Source: Lingula anatina (Eukaryota; Brachiopoda; Lingulata; Lingulida; Lingulidae). From it: a DNA stretch of 64,000 nucleotides. The DNA lies in contig NW_019774325.1 of the NCBI RefSeq assembly GCF_001039355.2, forward strand, positions 483,407 through 547,406, given 5' to 3'. The position numbers and the translations under genes were made by a program. The notes beneath the pieces were generated by a model, which was not told the DNA's origin, searched no databases, and saw only the letters and a program-made list of their open reading frames with translations. This document shows, piece by piece, positions 1 through 22,400 of the stretch (position 1 is its first letter; every line of letters begins with the position of its first letter).

Positions 1-908
1 TGGCGACAGCTCTTTTATTTCAGGAAACTTGTCTATGAGCACCCTTTTGCAGAATGAAACACTATAAAATTAATAGCTACATTACACTTAAGGCAGAACC
101 TGAAAACTTTTATTTCATCGTTTAATATAGAATTTGCATAACAACCTTTACAGAATTCGTATAATAAGTATAAATAAATGCAAAGTCATTTAGACGTTGT
201 AATTATTTATTGGTTAATTTTGACACACCTTTTCTATCAGAAGGTTATAGCGCTCTTTTTGAAGCATATACAATACAATGTACTGGTTCATTTACTAGCT
301 TGCGGATTGTTGTGAGTGTCACTGCCCGGCTAAAATACGAGACCAAGTGGTGTTCGTTTAATACTCAACATATGTCCTCATCTACGATGCGTTTCCCACA
401 TACATTATCAGTTAATTGCTATCGCAGTCGGTAGCTCCATCTACCGGTGCACAGTGTAATGTTTTAAACACTATATAATGTTAATGAATTACCCCCATCG
501 CAGAATGGACCACAATATTTCATTTCTGTCCGATTATGTTGTAGAAAAAATGTCTGAACTCTTATTTTTAGCTTCTTATCCATACAAACGAAGGCATCTC
601 TGTCTGACCCGTAATTTTCTCCCCAAAACAACGCAAAAAACGTGTTACGTAGGGTCAACGCAATCGTTCAGAGATAGGCATAATGTGCACTTTAAATATA
701 ATACCGGTACACTGCATAATAGTGACAATCACTTTATAAAGTGCGTCAGCAACGAAAGTCAATCAATTGTCTTTTCTATACTACAAAGCTCACCACCTCT
801 TTTCAAGCTAGCAGTTACCAACAGTTTGGTATAACAATAGTTTTCAAATAAAAAAGAACGAAGGTAAATAAAGAAAAGGCACCATGTTCTGACATGCAAA
901 AGAACCAA
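1..908. other. Region without a recognisable gene
   Basis: No protein family, RNA gene or clear transposon was recognised here. An open frame at 478-834 on the plus strand has no family resemblance and no splice or codon support. The segment lies downstream of the TIR gene, which reads on the minus strand, so part of it may be that gene's 3' untranslated region. Confidence 0.4.
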
Positions 909-1439
909 TCAATTATCTTTTGGTCTGTTTTCCAACAAGGCAAGCTTCAGTCTTTTCCAGAAAATGTCCCTTTTGCGCAGCGGCAGGTCTGGCCAGTAAA
1001 GACATTGGCAATGTCGTATCATAATCCCCATTGGCTGCGGTAGTTGGGTTTTATCAAAACGTTCTTCAAATATGAAAATAACCGAGCGAATGCTCCCTCC
1101 AAAGAGCTTAGTCTTGGCCAAATTCAGTTCAAAATCACAAACCTCGCTTTCCAGAAAGTTTTGAGTAATCCAGAAAATGACACTGTAACTGCCGTCCATG
1201 GCTCCTTCAACACTTTGTACAATAGAGTTGCCGGGAAGTAAATTGCGCTCATGGATACAAAGACGAAAATCGAATTGCTCGTCATTTTCCAGATTTGGGA
1301 TCAGCTCAGCAACAACCCAGGCCGTATCCAGTAAACTATAAGATACAAAGGCGTCAAATATCTTCACAAGGTTGACGTCATCATCTTTTTTCTTTCGTGT
1401 TATACGTAAGTATGCACGATTCCTAATAACAATTTGCAT
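909..1439 (-). CDS. TIR-domain protein, Toll-like receptor type, no LRR or membrane segment
   Basis: A 176-residue open frame made almost entirely of a Toll/interleukin-1 receptor domain. Box 1 is FDAFVSYS (about residues 28-35), box 2 is RLCIHERNLLPG (59-70) with the BB-loop proline-glycine, and box 3 is an FW pair near residue 162. TIR domains of this type bind adaptors such as MyD88 in innate immune signalling at the cytoplasmic face. The residues before box 1 (RITRKKK) look like the basic juxtamembrane stretch of a Toll-like receptor, but no leucine-rich repeats or membrane helix precede it. An in-frame stop lies seven codons upstream of the ATG. It may be a TIR-only protein, a last exon of a split gene, or the remnant of a decapitated receptor. 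The domain call is firm; the gene boundary and function are not. Confidence 0.7.
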   Translation of the reverse strand: MQIVIRNRAYLRITRKKKDDDVNLVKIFDAFVSYSLLDTAWVVAELIPNLENDEQFDFRLCIHERNLLPGNSIVQSVEGAMDGSYSVIFWITQNFLESEVCDFELNLAKTKLFGGSIRSVIFIFEERFDKTQLPQPMGIMIRHCQCLYWPDLPLRKRDIFWKRLKLALLENRPKDN

Positions 1440-1587
1440 TTTAATGTCCTTTATTCTTTAGCATTGCGTAAGGGCATCCTTTTTTCACCAAAGAAAAACA
1501 CTTTTCTTTCGTTTTCTTATTAACGTAAGTATGCACAATTCCTGATAACAATGTGTATTTTTACTTCCTCTATTGTTTAGCATCCCG
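1408..1587. repeat. Local duplication of the TIR gene start
   Basis: About 63 bases at 1408-1470, covering the ATG and first codons of the TIR frame plus its upstream sequence, recur with substitutions at 1525-1587, 117 bases further upstream. In the upstream copy the ATG has become ATA and the frame stops after about a dozen codons. It is a non-coding shadow of the gene start. Confidence 0.7.
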
Positions 1588-2256
1588 TTAAGTGACTCAC
1601 TTTGATAAAATGTCAAGTGCAATGTCATGCAACTTACTGTAAACATTTATCTTTTTTTTACTCTTCACCTTAAAAATGATTCATTTTTCATAAGATCATA
1701 GATACTATGACCTAATAAGGGTATTGCCTTCAAAAACAATGTATATCGTTATTTTATAAATGTTATCCCATTTAAGCACTCAACATGTCAACGGGTGCCG
1801 AGGGGCACTTTTATATTACCACGGCTTTCGAACATAATGCACGTTTATTATAATTCCATAGCATCTCTACCTGAAATGGGTTTCACCTCAGGTGACTCTA
1901 GTTATTTTTCAAACTCGTACCCTTTTTCAAATTTGCATGCCTGTGTCTATACTTGATCATACTGAGATCACACTGAGTATAATGGCTATTTCAATTGTAT
2001 AATTGTCGTTAATAATGCTTCATTTCTGTCAGACGACGAGGAAGTGAATGCCAGCGTCTGCAGACGATTTCACGTAATTCATATGAAGTCATATATCAAT
2101 TATATTAACGTATATAATAGTCACGTCGAAGGCTGATTGTGACAGAGAAGATACAATACATCAGGTGTAAAAACTGCAATCAAATGATTTAAAACATATA
2201 ATGCTGCTTGAGAGCCGCCCACATAGATCGTTGGCCCTATTTCATTAGCATTGACA
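1588..2256. other. Intergenic DNA ending in a LINE scrap
   Basis: Most of this stretch shows nothing recognisable. From about 2134 to 2256 it resembles the start of the LINE remnant at 3872-3950 (shared GATTGTGACAGAGAAGATA and CATTGGCCCTATT-like segments). It is therefore a short fragment of the same retrotransposon family. Confidence 0.5.
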
Positions 2257-2297
2257 ATATGAGTTTTATGGTTTTTGTGAAAAATACTTGTTAGAAG

Positions 2298-2370
2298 TGG
2301 TTCAACTGGGGTTCGAACCCAGGATCTCTCGCGTGTGAGGCGAGCGTGATAGCCACTACACTATTGAACC
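2298..2370 (-). tRNA. tRNA-Val (anticodon CAC)
   Basis: Read on the minus strand this gives a full cloverleaf. The 7-bp acceptor stem GGTTCAA/TTGAACC is perfect. The anticodon loop CTCACAC shows CAC, the T arm CTGGG-TTCGAAC-CCCAG is canonical, and the discriminator is A. D-arm sequence and overall pattern match animal tRNA-Val(CAC). No intron. Likely functional. Confidence 0.92.
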
Positions 2371-2868
2371 GACATGATACGTGAGTAGAAATCTTTCATT
2401 TACTTTTGTAAGTGACTTATCTTATAAACCTTTTCTTGTGATTTCTTTAAATGGCATTTCAGTATTCCCATCAGAATTTTAGTCCTAACTTTGCCCAAAA
2501 TGGGGTATACCAGTTTGCACTTTCCCAGTGCCCATATATAAATTATAAATATTTGTCTTACAATTACCCATTTCTTAATTAAAATAACCAAGACATTACT
2601 TGTGTGCTGTAGAGCAAATATTTAAATTCACCAAAAAAATTCACCAAATATTTATGTTTGAAAAAATTCTCCAAAGAATCTAACAATAAAAGTGTAATTC
2701 ATTAAACAGGCCGGTAGAAAATCCTGCACAGGACAGTTTATCATGCGTTATCATCAGAACAGAGGCCTTATACATAAAGGCCTAAGCGACGGTGAGATAA
2801 AATCTCAATCTACCTGCCGTCATGAGGGCCGCCAGGTGAGAAATAATACCTTCAGGTGAGGTATCCAG

Positions 2869-2874
2869 GTCTCT

Positions 2875-2935
<61 letters not shown>

Positions 2936-2942
2936 AGGGACG
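2869..2942 (+). tRNA. tRNA-Asn (anticodon GTT), copy 1
   Basis: A 74-base cloverleaf with acceptor stem GTCTCTG/CAGGGAC and anticodon loop CTGTTAA (GTT). The T-loop is TTCAAGC and the discriminator is G. The sequence is nearly identical to the conserved animal tRNA-Asn(GTT). An identical copy lies at 6273-6346 in the duplicated segment. Confidence 0.95.
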
Positions 2943-3837
2943 GTCATCTTTTAGTTATTTTGTAGGATAGACGGATGGATTTAAATCCAGTGCTGTGACA
3001 CATTAAAATCCAGGACTGTAAAACTCGTTTTAGCCCTGCTGTCTAATCACAAACGGCAAAATGGCAAAATACGACGTAATAACTTCGCATCTTTACTCCC
3101 AAACTCCTCTATCAGGGTCACAGATGCATTTTTATAGACTAGACTATTATTATAATTATTAAACTTTTTGACTTGGACAATCAATGCAGATATCCCGACA
3201 TCACTGAAATAATAACAAAGTTAGTGAAGAGAGATCCTCTAACCTTTTTTGTCGAGGAGGCGTCGTTTTCTGTTCAGACGATCCCCCAGCCCGGAAAATT
3301 ATAGAGAGGTGACCTCTAACACTTTTTTGATTTGGTCAATCAATGCAAAAATTCTGACATAAATGAGACAGCAACGATAGCTACTGTACATAGTCATGCT
3401 TTTTTTGTTAAGATAAGTTAGGTGTATTCGACACCCTGGGTATTCCCTTGCGTATCACGAAGTTGGCGAGAAGAAAAACAAGCGTCTCCTTTCCGCCCGT
3501 TATTCTTAATTTCCATATATCATATATATTATTATTACTCTGGATACCAAGGTGATACTATATGATATGGATAATTCACAGCAGCTTGGCTTCCTCCATG
3601 ATTCCTACATCTTATACATTATTTAATGGCATGAAAACGTTCACCTATGTATATATTACTATACATGTTGTGCTTGACAGACTAAACTTGTCACCAGTTC
3701 CTGTTTTGGTATTAAAAGAAAAGAGAGTAGACAGTAAAGTATACTGAAAAACAAAGGTAGTTGGACACACATGGATATATACTTTTATCTTCACGCCACA
3801 TTGGTGAAATGTACGACAATGAGAATGAATTCAGTCA

Positions 3838-5111
3838 GTGGACCCATACTTGATTACAAACACGTGGAATGTGGATTGTGACAGAGAAGATATAATACGT
3901 TATAATACGTTAATGCTGCACACATTAATCATTGGCCCTATTAACTTAACACTGTCACCCGAATCTCATAACGTTAGCATCTACTCACAATCAGCTATAG
4001 ATAGATTGCAGGGCTGTTTTGAGTGTACGGATTGGTCTGTGTTGAAATGTGACAACGACATAGAGGATTACACCTTGACTTTGACGGAGTACATACGTTT
4101 CTGCGAGGAGATTTGTATACCAACTAAGACAGTGACCCGGTATCCTAATGACAAGAGATGGATGAATAAAAACGTACGCCAACTAATAAAGGAGAAAGAC
4201 CAGGCATTCTGCGAAAAACAGAACGACCCAGAGACCTATCGCAGAGCTAAACTCCAACTGAAGAAGGCGATAAAAGAAGCTAAGAAATGCATGAAAAGCA
4301 AAATAGAGGAAAGCTTTAACATTAAGAACTCTAGGGAACTGTGGTCAAATATCTCCTTAATTACTAACTACAAGGGCTCAAAACACTCTGCTGACAAAGG
4401 AGACGCGTCACTACCGGACAAACTGAATGACTTTTATGCACGTTTTCATAAAGACAATAGTTCTTCTACAACGGTTTTACCTCCGCTGACCTATTAGCTG
4501 ACAATACTGAAGCAGTTCCGCTCACCATTCACCCCTGGCAAGTAAAACGGCAATTTATGCGCCTCAATGTTCGTAACGCGTCTGGGCCAGATGGAATTTC
4601 ACCTCGTGCTGACCAACTTGCGTACGTCTTTACTGTCATCTACAACTGGTCTCTACAAATCCGCAAAGTACCATTGCTCTGGAAGACGGCGTCTATCATC
4701 CCGGTACCAAAATGCAACCGAGTTACCAGCTTAAACGATCTTAGACCCGTGGCTATGACTCCGGTGCCCATGAAAATTTTAGAAAAATTAGTTTTAAATT
4801 TTATTAAAGAAATTGTGCCGAAAACCTTGGACCCACTGCAATTCGCTTATCGATCTAACAGAAATGTTGAAGATGCAGTTAATTTGTGCCTACACACTGT
4901 ACTACAACACTTACATAACAAAAACTCTTATGCAAGGATTTTATTTATTGACTACAGTTCAGCTTTTAACACAAATAAATGCTGCGTCGATATATTGAAA
5001 AAAAGATACAGCTGTGCACAGCAGTCGGAGATCGGTACATTCCACTTGTTAGTTACGAACTACTTCCTGGTTTTCACAAGGTCCTTCAAGACCTCAAAAA
5101 CATCGTTGTAA
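3838..5111 (+). pseudogene. Broken non-LTR retrotransposon ORF2: linker and N-terminal reverse transcriptase
   Basis: Two adjacent open frames form an interrupted LINE polyprotein. The first (to 4497) matches the linker between endonuclease and reverse transcriptase, with a PTKTVTRYPNDKRWMNK-like stretch and a charged helix. The second (4557-5111) begins the reverse transcriptase: ASGPDGIS, then LNDLRPVAMTPVPMKILEKL, then DPLQFAYRS, then the palm motif LFIDYSSAFN. A stop and frame change separate the two. After about 4980 the resemblance ends, before the YADD box, so the polymerase core is deleted. The family looks like the CR1/L2/Rex side of the Jockey clade; the exact clade is not certain. 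Confidence 0.8.
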
Positions 5112-5519
5112 TTGCAGCCCATACCATAAAACACCAAAAAATACTTAGATATGGACATATCGGATTATATTAATGCCAAATGTCCACATGACAACGATTT
5201 ATAGACTCCCGGGAATTATTTCCCCTTTACGCTTTTTGTCGCGCTGGCGATCGACGCAGCATTTATTTCTAAACAAGTTGACCGCCAATTAAGCACGATT
5301 TTGCACCTTCAAGTTCCGTGTCACGTTTTCATATCATGCATTTATTATTTTTACAAGTTTTCTCTGCCCAAAATGCGTAAAGAAAAAGTGTTATCTTACC
5401 ATGTTGTTTAGAAAACTTCTTTTTCCTCCGACAACCCGTCTTCACTGCCGTTCACCTCTATGTTAAAATGACCACTCAGCTTCGTTTCTAATACCACTGC
5501 ACGTCACTTCCGGCACAAT

Positions 5520-5985
5520 TCTGACCAATGCTGATCTTCTCCGGTTCCCTTTATTGAAAGCATTCTAGCGTACGGAATTATAATATGGTATAGCGGAACA
5601 GCTGGGGAGGAAAGGAAGAAATTAGCAAACGTTGTAAAAACTGCAAGTAGGATTATCGGGCAGGATCTCCCCAAGCTGGGTGATGTTTTTAAGCACAGGA
5701 TGGAGAAAAGAATTGTCAACACCATGAAAGACTCTTTCCATCCTGCATCTTCTCTCTTTACTTTTTTTACCAAGCAACAGTAGACTTTTAACTTTTAAAG
5801 GCAGTAAACGCTTTTTAAACAGTTTTTATCCAAGTGCAGTGACGCATTTTAATTTGATTTCAAAACTAAATTCTTAATTTATTTATTTATTGTATTATTT
5901 TATTATTTTACTATGTATATTGCTCCAATGGAAAATGATTTCTGATTTTTATAATTGGCTAAATAAACTCTTATATTATCTTATC
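5520..5985 (+). mobile_element. LINE C-terminal coding end and 3' tail
   Basis: Plus-strand codons from about 5520 to the stop at 5781-5783 match the end of CR1/Rex-like ORF2 proteins: SILAYGIIIWYSG, then VVKTASRIIGQ, then MKDSFHPASSLF. An AT-rich 3' region follows, ending in TCTTATATTATCTTATCTTA, a repeat-type LINE tail. Together with 3838-4980 this is one element whose middle (end of reverse transcriptase) is missing and replaced by about 540 bases of unrecognised DNA (4981-5519). Confidence 0.75.
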
Positions 5986-6027
5986 TTATATGAATTTTGT
6001 GGTTTTTTGTGAAAAATGTGTTTATAG

Positions 6028-6049
6028 TGGTTCAACTGGGGTTCGAACC
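6028..6049 (-). pseudogene. Truncated tRNA-Val remnant
   Basis: Only the 3' acceptor strand and T arm of the tRNA-Val survive, including the GGGGTTCGAACC B-box part. The sequence then jumps to the region equivalent to about 2643 in copy A. It lacks anticodon and D arms and cannot be functional. Confidence 0.85.
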
Positions 6050-6272
6050 AAATATTTATGTTTGAAAAAATTCTCCAAAGAATCTAAAAATAAAAGTGTA
6101 ATTCATTAAACAGGCCCGTAGAAATTCCTGCACAGGACAGTTTATCATGCGTTATCATCAGCACAGAGGCCTTATACATAAAGGCCTAAGCGACGGTGAG
6201 ATAAAATCTCAATATACCTGCCGTCATGAGGGCCGCCAGGTGAAAAATAATGCCTTCAGGTGAGGTATCCAG

Positions 6273-6278
6273 GTCTCT

Positions 6279-6339
<61 letters not shown>

Positions 6340-6346
6340 AGGGACG
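6273..6346 (+). tRNA. tRNA-Asn (anticodon GTT), copy 2
   Basis: Identical to the tRNA-Asn at 2869-2942 across all 74 bases, while the flanking duplicated DNA has diverged at many positions. It has a full cloverleaf, GTT anticodon and G discriminator. Likely functional. Confidence 0.95.
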
Positions 6347-7042
6347 GTCAAGTTTTAGTTATTTTGTAGGATAGACGGATGAATTTAAATCCAGTGCTGT
6401 GACACATTAAAATCCAGCACTGCGACACTTCTTGTTTTAGTCCTGCTGTCTAATCATGAACGGCAAAATACGACGCTATAACTTCGCATCTTTACTCCCT
6501 AACTCCTCTACCAGGATCACAGATGCACTTTTTACTACACTAGACAATTATTATAATTATTAACCTTTTTGACTTGGACAATCAACACAAATATCCCGAT
6601 ATCACTGAAATAAAAGCAAAGTTAGTGAAAAGAGATCCTCTAACCTTTTTTGTCGAGGAGGCGTTGTTTTCTGTTCAGACGATCCCCCAGCCCGGCAAAT
6701 TATAGAGAGGTGACCTCTAACACTTTTTTGATTTGGTCAATCAATGCAAAAATCCTGACATAACTGGGACAGCAACGATAGCTACTGTTCATAGTCATGC
6801 TTTTTTTTTGTTAAGATAAGTTAGGTGTATTCGACACCCCGGGTATTCCCTTGCGTGTCACGAAGTTGGCGAGAAGAAAAACAAGCGTCTCCTTTCCGCC
6901 CGTTATTCTTAATTTCCATATATCATATATATTATTATTACTCTGGATACCAAGGTGATACTATATGATATGGATAATTCATAGCAGCTTGGCTTCCTCC
7001 ATGATTCCTACATCTTATACATTATTTAATGCCAGGAAAACG

Positions 7043-7161
<119 letters not shown>

Positions 7162-7362
7162 TACATGTTGTGCTTGACAGACTAAACTTGTCACCAGTTC
7201 CTGTTTTGGTATTAAAAGGAGAGAGAGCAGACAGTAAAGTATACTGAAAAACAAAGGAAGTTGGAGACACATAGATATACTTTTATCTTCACGCCACATT
7301 GATGAAATGTACGGCAATGAGAAGTATTTCAGTCAGTGGAGCCATACTGGATTACAAACACT

Positions 7363-9171
7363 GGGAGAGGCTACATGAAGCAAAGGACACCTCTCCATAC
7401 AAGTCAAATCTGATCCTTAGAATGTATAAGATCGCATTCAGAACAAGATCAGCGAACTAAATATGGCCGACTCACTTAAAAGCAACGCCGGCTAATTCCC
7501 TGATGGCCTCCCCGTATAGTGCTTTAAGGCATACATCATTCTGGTTTAAAAACACTGGGAGGGGGCACGTGATGCAAAGGGGATTTCATGGAGGACTCCA
7601 CGTCCAGAACCGCGCAAATTTAGCAATGGATATCAATTACAAGCGGGTACGAAATACGGACACCGTTGTATACGTGTATGTTGGACCACGCATTAATACC
7701 ACTTTCCAGATTCATGGTCGAAATATTTACGTGTAAATCGCTATGATGAAATCCAACGCTGACAGCAATAAACAGTTTAAATCATTTAATGTTTACTCGT
7801 CACTTGCTCAGGTACATTCTGTCAATTTGTGGGGACCCTCCCTCTTTAATATTAAACCAAGACAAAAGATTCTTGAACTACTTAATCAGATTAATATGCC
7901 TACTTTATCTCTTTAGATTTTAAACAAAGCATTATAAGGAATTTCGGACTACAAACAAAGGCGTTACATGAAATTACCGAAAATGCTGGTGAATTATTCA
8001 ATACCCCCCACAGGCTGTATCAGAGGAAATGTAAATCACCCGTTTTGCTTGCATTGAGAAAGAAATTGGTCCACCGTCACAAACATCAAACAAAAGAAAG
8101 CATTGCACTACTTTATGTTCATAAATATTTAATATTCGTAAACACTGATGCATGAATTCAACTTTGCCAATGAAATATTGACAAGCCTCAACTTTGAAGA
8201 GGACGAGTGGGGAAATTCGTTCAAGTGGCCGTGAGTCGTGTGACAGAAACGGCAGTTCTAAAACGGAAGTCCGGGGTCCCATACGATTAGTACAGGTTAG
8301 GGTTAGTTGGGGTATTGGGGTTAGCATATGGGACGAATGTCACCTGTACAAAGTAATGGGGAACGGACTGCGGTTCCTAGCGGACTGCCATTCCTGTCAC
8401 ACCTGTGCAAAAAGTTCCAAATCAACGCAGCTGTGAAGCAATCGTTCCCCTCCCTAGTCAAATCTTCCTTGTTAATTCTGAGTTAAGAACTATCACGCAA
8501 CACGGGTAATAGTATACTAGTAAACTTTAAATCTTTATTTTCCAGGTCTGAATAACGCCTATTACATAAAATGCTACCGTTGAGGACAACATTTTGCTTC
8601 CTAGATCTTACATTTTACCCCAGATACAACGACGTGTTTTTTTTCATTTTTACACAGAATTGTGAACAACATTTACAAAACTGGAAAATGCAAGACGGAG
8701 CAGTAATACGTATTTATTGATCTCACCGGTGACGCGCAATTCTCACAGAGAACAATAAATGAAATGCCATAACCAGGTACATACACCCAAGGAGTGAAAA
8801 ACATCGAGATTAACAAGTAAGAAATTACGACACAGAATGTAAATTGTTTTCAGTCAATGCGACCAAGCAGATACCAAGAATGCTGACAATATCACATCTG
8901 GACCTTCACATCTGATTAAATATACGTATAAGAATTTGAGAAAAAAATATTACAATTCTGTTGAGAAAATTTCTAAGGTGAGAGTTCCGCCTTCACGTGG
9001 CAAGACAACGCCAGTTCACATAATTCCTCACATGAATGTTCAAGTGCCAAACTAATTTCAATCATTATTTAAATGCTTAAATTGTCTGAAGTGGAAGCTG
9101 CCCAAACACAGTGAACAGCAGCCACCGACGACCTCCTTAACGCTGGTTGCCATGGATACGTCATCCACCAA
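7363..9171. other. Intergenic DNA, probable AHCY 3' region
   Basis: No coding region is supported. Bases 7640-7762 recur in reverse complement at about 41690-41830, marking an interspersed repeat. The part above about 8530 lies just downstream of the AHCY stop. It contains minus-strand AATAAA hexamers (for example the plus-strand TTTATT at 8713), so it probably includes the AHCY 3' untranslated region. Confidence 0.4.
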
Positions 9172-19207
<10,036 letters not shown>

Positions 19208-19486
19208 AATTCTGTCTTCGAGACACAACACACGTGGAGTCTGATTTGAAAGAGGCAGAAAAGAGGTCAATTTCTCTTTATATATGACAATATGACCTAA
19301 TTTTCCATATATGGAAGTCGTATTTAAATTTGTTTTCATGTATCCAATCAATAGTTAGAAATTTGCTCACCAGCGCCCTCTGGTATTTTGAAAAGGGTCA
19401 TGATCATGTGATCACGTGCAAACCACCATTTTGTACTAGGGTAATCAATAGTGGTAGCGGTAGGACAGAGTATTTTTTTGCTGAAA
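19208..19486. promoter_or_regulatory. Bidirectional promoter between AHCY and V-ATPase subunit d
   Basis: Only 279 bases separate the two divergent start codons. Two CACGTG E-boxes lie at 19231-19236 and 19413-19418, the second in a GATCACGTGCA context. CACGTG elements bind MYC/MAX, USF and TFEB-family factors. TFEB-type (CLEAR) sites are known upstream of vertebrate V-ATPase genes, and MYC sites are known near AHCY. That the same factors act here is inference. No TATA box was seen. Confidence 0.65.
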
Positions 19487-22400
19487 ATGAGCGCCTTGGA
19501 TTTCAACATAGACAATGGCTACCTGGAGGGGCTGGTGCGAGGCTTCAAGGGAGGGATCCTAACGCAAACAGACTACCTGAATCTTGTACAGTGTGATACT
19601 TTAGATGGTTAGTAGAGAAGTGTTTTGGTGAGTCGATGTCGCGGTGGACTCAGACTCAATGACACTTAAACAGTGACAGTTCTCGTTACTGTGACAGTTA
19701 CTGAGAGTATTGGTGTGTGTACGTACTGTGCACTACTTCACATGATAACAGAATCATACAACCCTCTCAGACAAATGACTGTCAAACTGACTGCCATTGA
19801 TCAGATTACGATGTGACGATTCGAAACCTACTTTTTTACTTGCATTTATTATCAAAAAGACATTGTGAATGCCAAATACTGACAGTAGATTTGACGTGTT
19901 GATATTCTGTTAACATTGGTTCCCTGGGCTTCAGCTATGAGAGCACATGATGTGACAACTTCATGTTGCATTTGAAAGGAGTCGGTGAAACCTGCTGTAA
20001 CAACCCTTCATCGGCAAGACATGATGTATTTATTATTATCTGTAGCCTGTCAGTGATTTTAGTTAAATCTAAAATTGCCTGACTTTCTTTTGGCAAGCTG
20101 TTAACAGGTTGATTAAACCATTTTGATATAACAAAACCACCAAAGACTTAATTCTCAAGAGTTGAAGACATCAACTCTTCTGGTAAATGTGTATAGATAA
20201 ATGTGCATTTATGTCAATTTGGGTACAAGTAAATAATAATAATAATAATTAAGTTTATATGAAAATAATCGTTTTGTTTCCAGATTTAAAACTCCACCTC
20301 CAGAGCACAGACTATGGAAACTTTCTTGCCAATGAGCCCAGTCCTCTCTCTGTATCTGTAATAGATGACAAACTTAAAGATAAACTAGTGGTTGAGTTTC
20401 AACACATGAGGAATCATGCTGTAGAACCCCTGTCTACATTCCTTGACTATATCACGTAAGTGGATTATTTATAATACACACACTATCAGAAATGCATGAT
20501 TACATCTTAATAATTTATATAACCAGATAACTCACTGTTTTAAACACAGAGATAGGAGTTGATTCTGACAACTACAGTTATCCACCCTTTTTGGCAGTAG
20601 AGAGTAAAATATGTTCATTTTCACGAACCATCCCATTTCCCTTTTTGAGCTTGCCACTTCTTGTTTAGTTTATGTCATCACAATCTCCAGAAAAACAATA
20701 TCAATGTGCACTTTCTTAAAAAAGGTGTCTGAAAACATGACTTTTTTGGGTGTGGGGCTTTATACTTTATGTTAAAAACTATTTTAGAATGATTTGGAGC
20801 CTTCCAAACTTGTTAATCCTTTCATTCCCCTCAAAGTCTTGTAGATTCCTTAAAATATACTCTGCCATTGAACAGTAGATTGTAATGACTCTCTCATCAC
20901 ACCAGTTTCACTTTCACTTTCCCAGGTACAGCTACATGATTGACAACATTATCCTGCTGATCACGGGCACTCTCCACCAGCGCTCCATCTCGGAGCTGAT
21001 TCCCAAGTGTCACCCCCTGGGCAGCTTTGAGCAGATGGAAGCCATTCATGTGGCAGCCACGCCTGCTGAGTTGTATAATGCAGTGCTGGTTGACACACCT
21101 TTAGGTCAGTGAGTGCTGGATGTCATCAGTTTTTATAATTTTTTTTGTTAATGTGTTTTTTTTTTATTTTCAGTTATTTACATATTATATTATTATTGTT
21201 TTTGTTATTAATCTTATTTATTCATTTATTTATTTTTAATATTTATTCTGTGATAGAGGTAGAAGATTAGAGTGGGGTTGAGGCAGAAGGAAGGGGGGGA
21301 AGTCTGCCAAAAGCCACTGAGACTGTCCTTAATGTGACTATATTCCCCTGTTTCAGCTCCTTATTTCATAGACTGTATCTCTGAGCAGGATCTGGATGAG
21401 ATGAACATTGAGATCATCAGGAATACACTGTACAAAGCCTATCTGGAGGACTTCCATAAGTTCTGTAAAGAGATGGGAGGGACGACTGCTGAGGTCATGT
21501 GTGAGGCATTGGCTGTAAGTATCCATATTACTAGACAGCTGTCTATGTGTCCTTTTGCTACTCGGTGGTTTATAAGGGCGGTCTTTTTCTGGAGATTTTT
21601 GACCAGCCTGTGTAAAATACTTTGCCATGGTTGCCATGGGACAGTACACAGGCATTGTGAGATTTTACCAACTATCGGCAGATTTTCAAACTTTTTGGGA
21701 GCCAAAAATATCATTGGCCTAGGCAGTCCCCTGGATCCTACACCATATTTTTCAACTTTTTCACTAGATGGCAGTCTCATCCCTGTGATAAAATTTAAAA
21801 GTGGTAGAGATATGTGTTTGTTGGGTCCAAGAGACTGAAAGTTTGAATTTATAGTCAGTCTGATAAAAATTCCTTGAATGCAGCTAATTTTTTTAACACC
21901 AACACTCGGACATGACTAAGTTTTAGATGAAAACAGAAAAACCATTGTAACGCTCAGTATCATATTATTTGAAAATAAGCTCAGTGAATTCATATCCTCT
22001 TTAATTGAACACATTTTCATTTCCTGGAATATATTCTATTGTCACTTCCACTTCAGTTTGAGGCTGACAGACGAGCCTTCATCATCACCATCAACTCGTT
22101 TGGCACTGAGTTGTCCAAGGAGGACCGCGCCAAGCTGTACCCGCGCTGTGGCAAGCTCTACCCTGATGGCCTGGCGGCGCTCTCTAGGGCTGACGATTAC
22201 GAGCAGGTCCGAGCTGTGTCAGAATATTATGGGGTGAGTAGATGTCTGTTTGGGCTGTATATAATGTGTAGGAATGGTGTGGGGGGAAGGGCACGTGTTA
22301 ATGGAACTAAGAAAATGAAAAGAGATGCTTATAAAATTTTAATCAGTTTTGTTATACAAAAGTTTTAGTGATCTCACAAAAGTTTCTTGCTAGAATGACC

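Larger units (their letters stand above)
2257..3865 (+). repeat. Segmental direct repeat, copy A (with tRNA-Val and tRNA-Asn)
   Basis: This 1.6-kb stretch recurs nearly identically at 5989-7362 in the same orientation. It holds an intact tRNA-Val (minus) and tRNA-Asn (plus) followed by about 900 bases of unannotated sequence. Copy A keeps about 265 bases of tRNA-Val and flanking sequence that copy B lost. Copy A also has a short simple sequence near 3640 where copy B has a long microsatellite. Confidence 0.85.

Noticed and set aside
478-834. 118-codon plus-strand open frame
   Set aside because: No family resemblance, no splice or promoter signal, and composition like non-coding DNA. An antisense frame of similar quality overlaps it.
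21401-21838. 145-codon frame in the V-ATPase d region
   Set aside because: Only the first part is exon 4. After the donor at 21515 it reads through intron and an R1 repeat.
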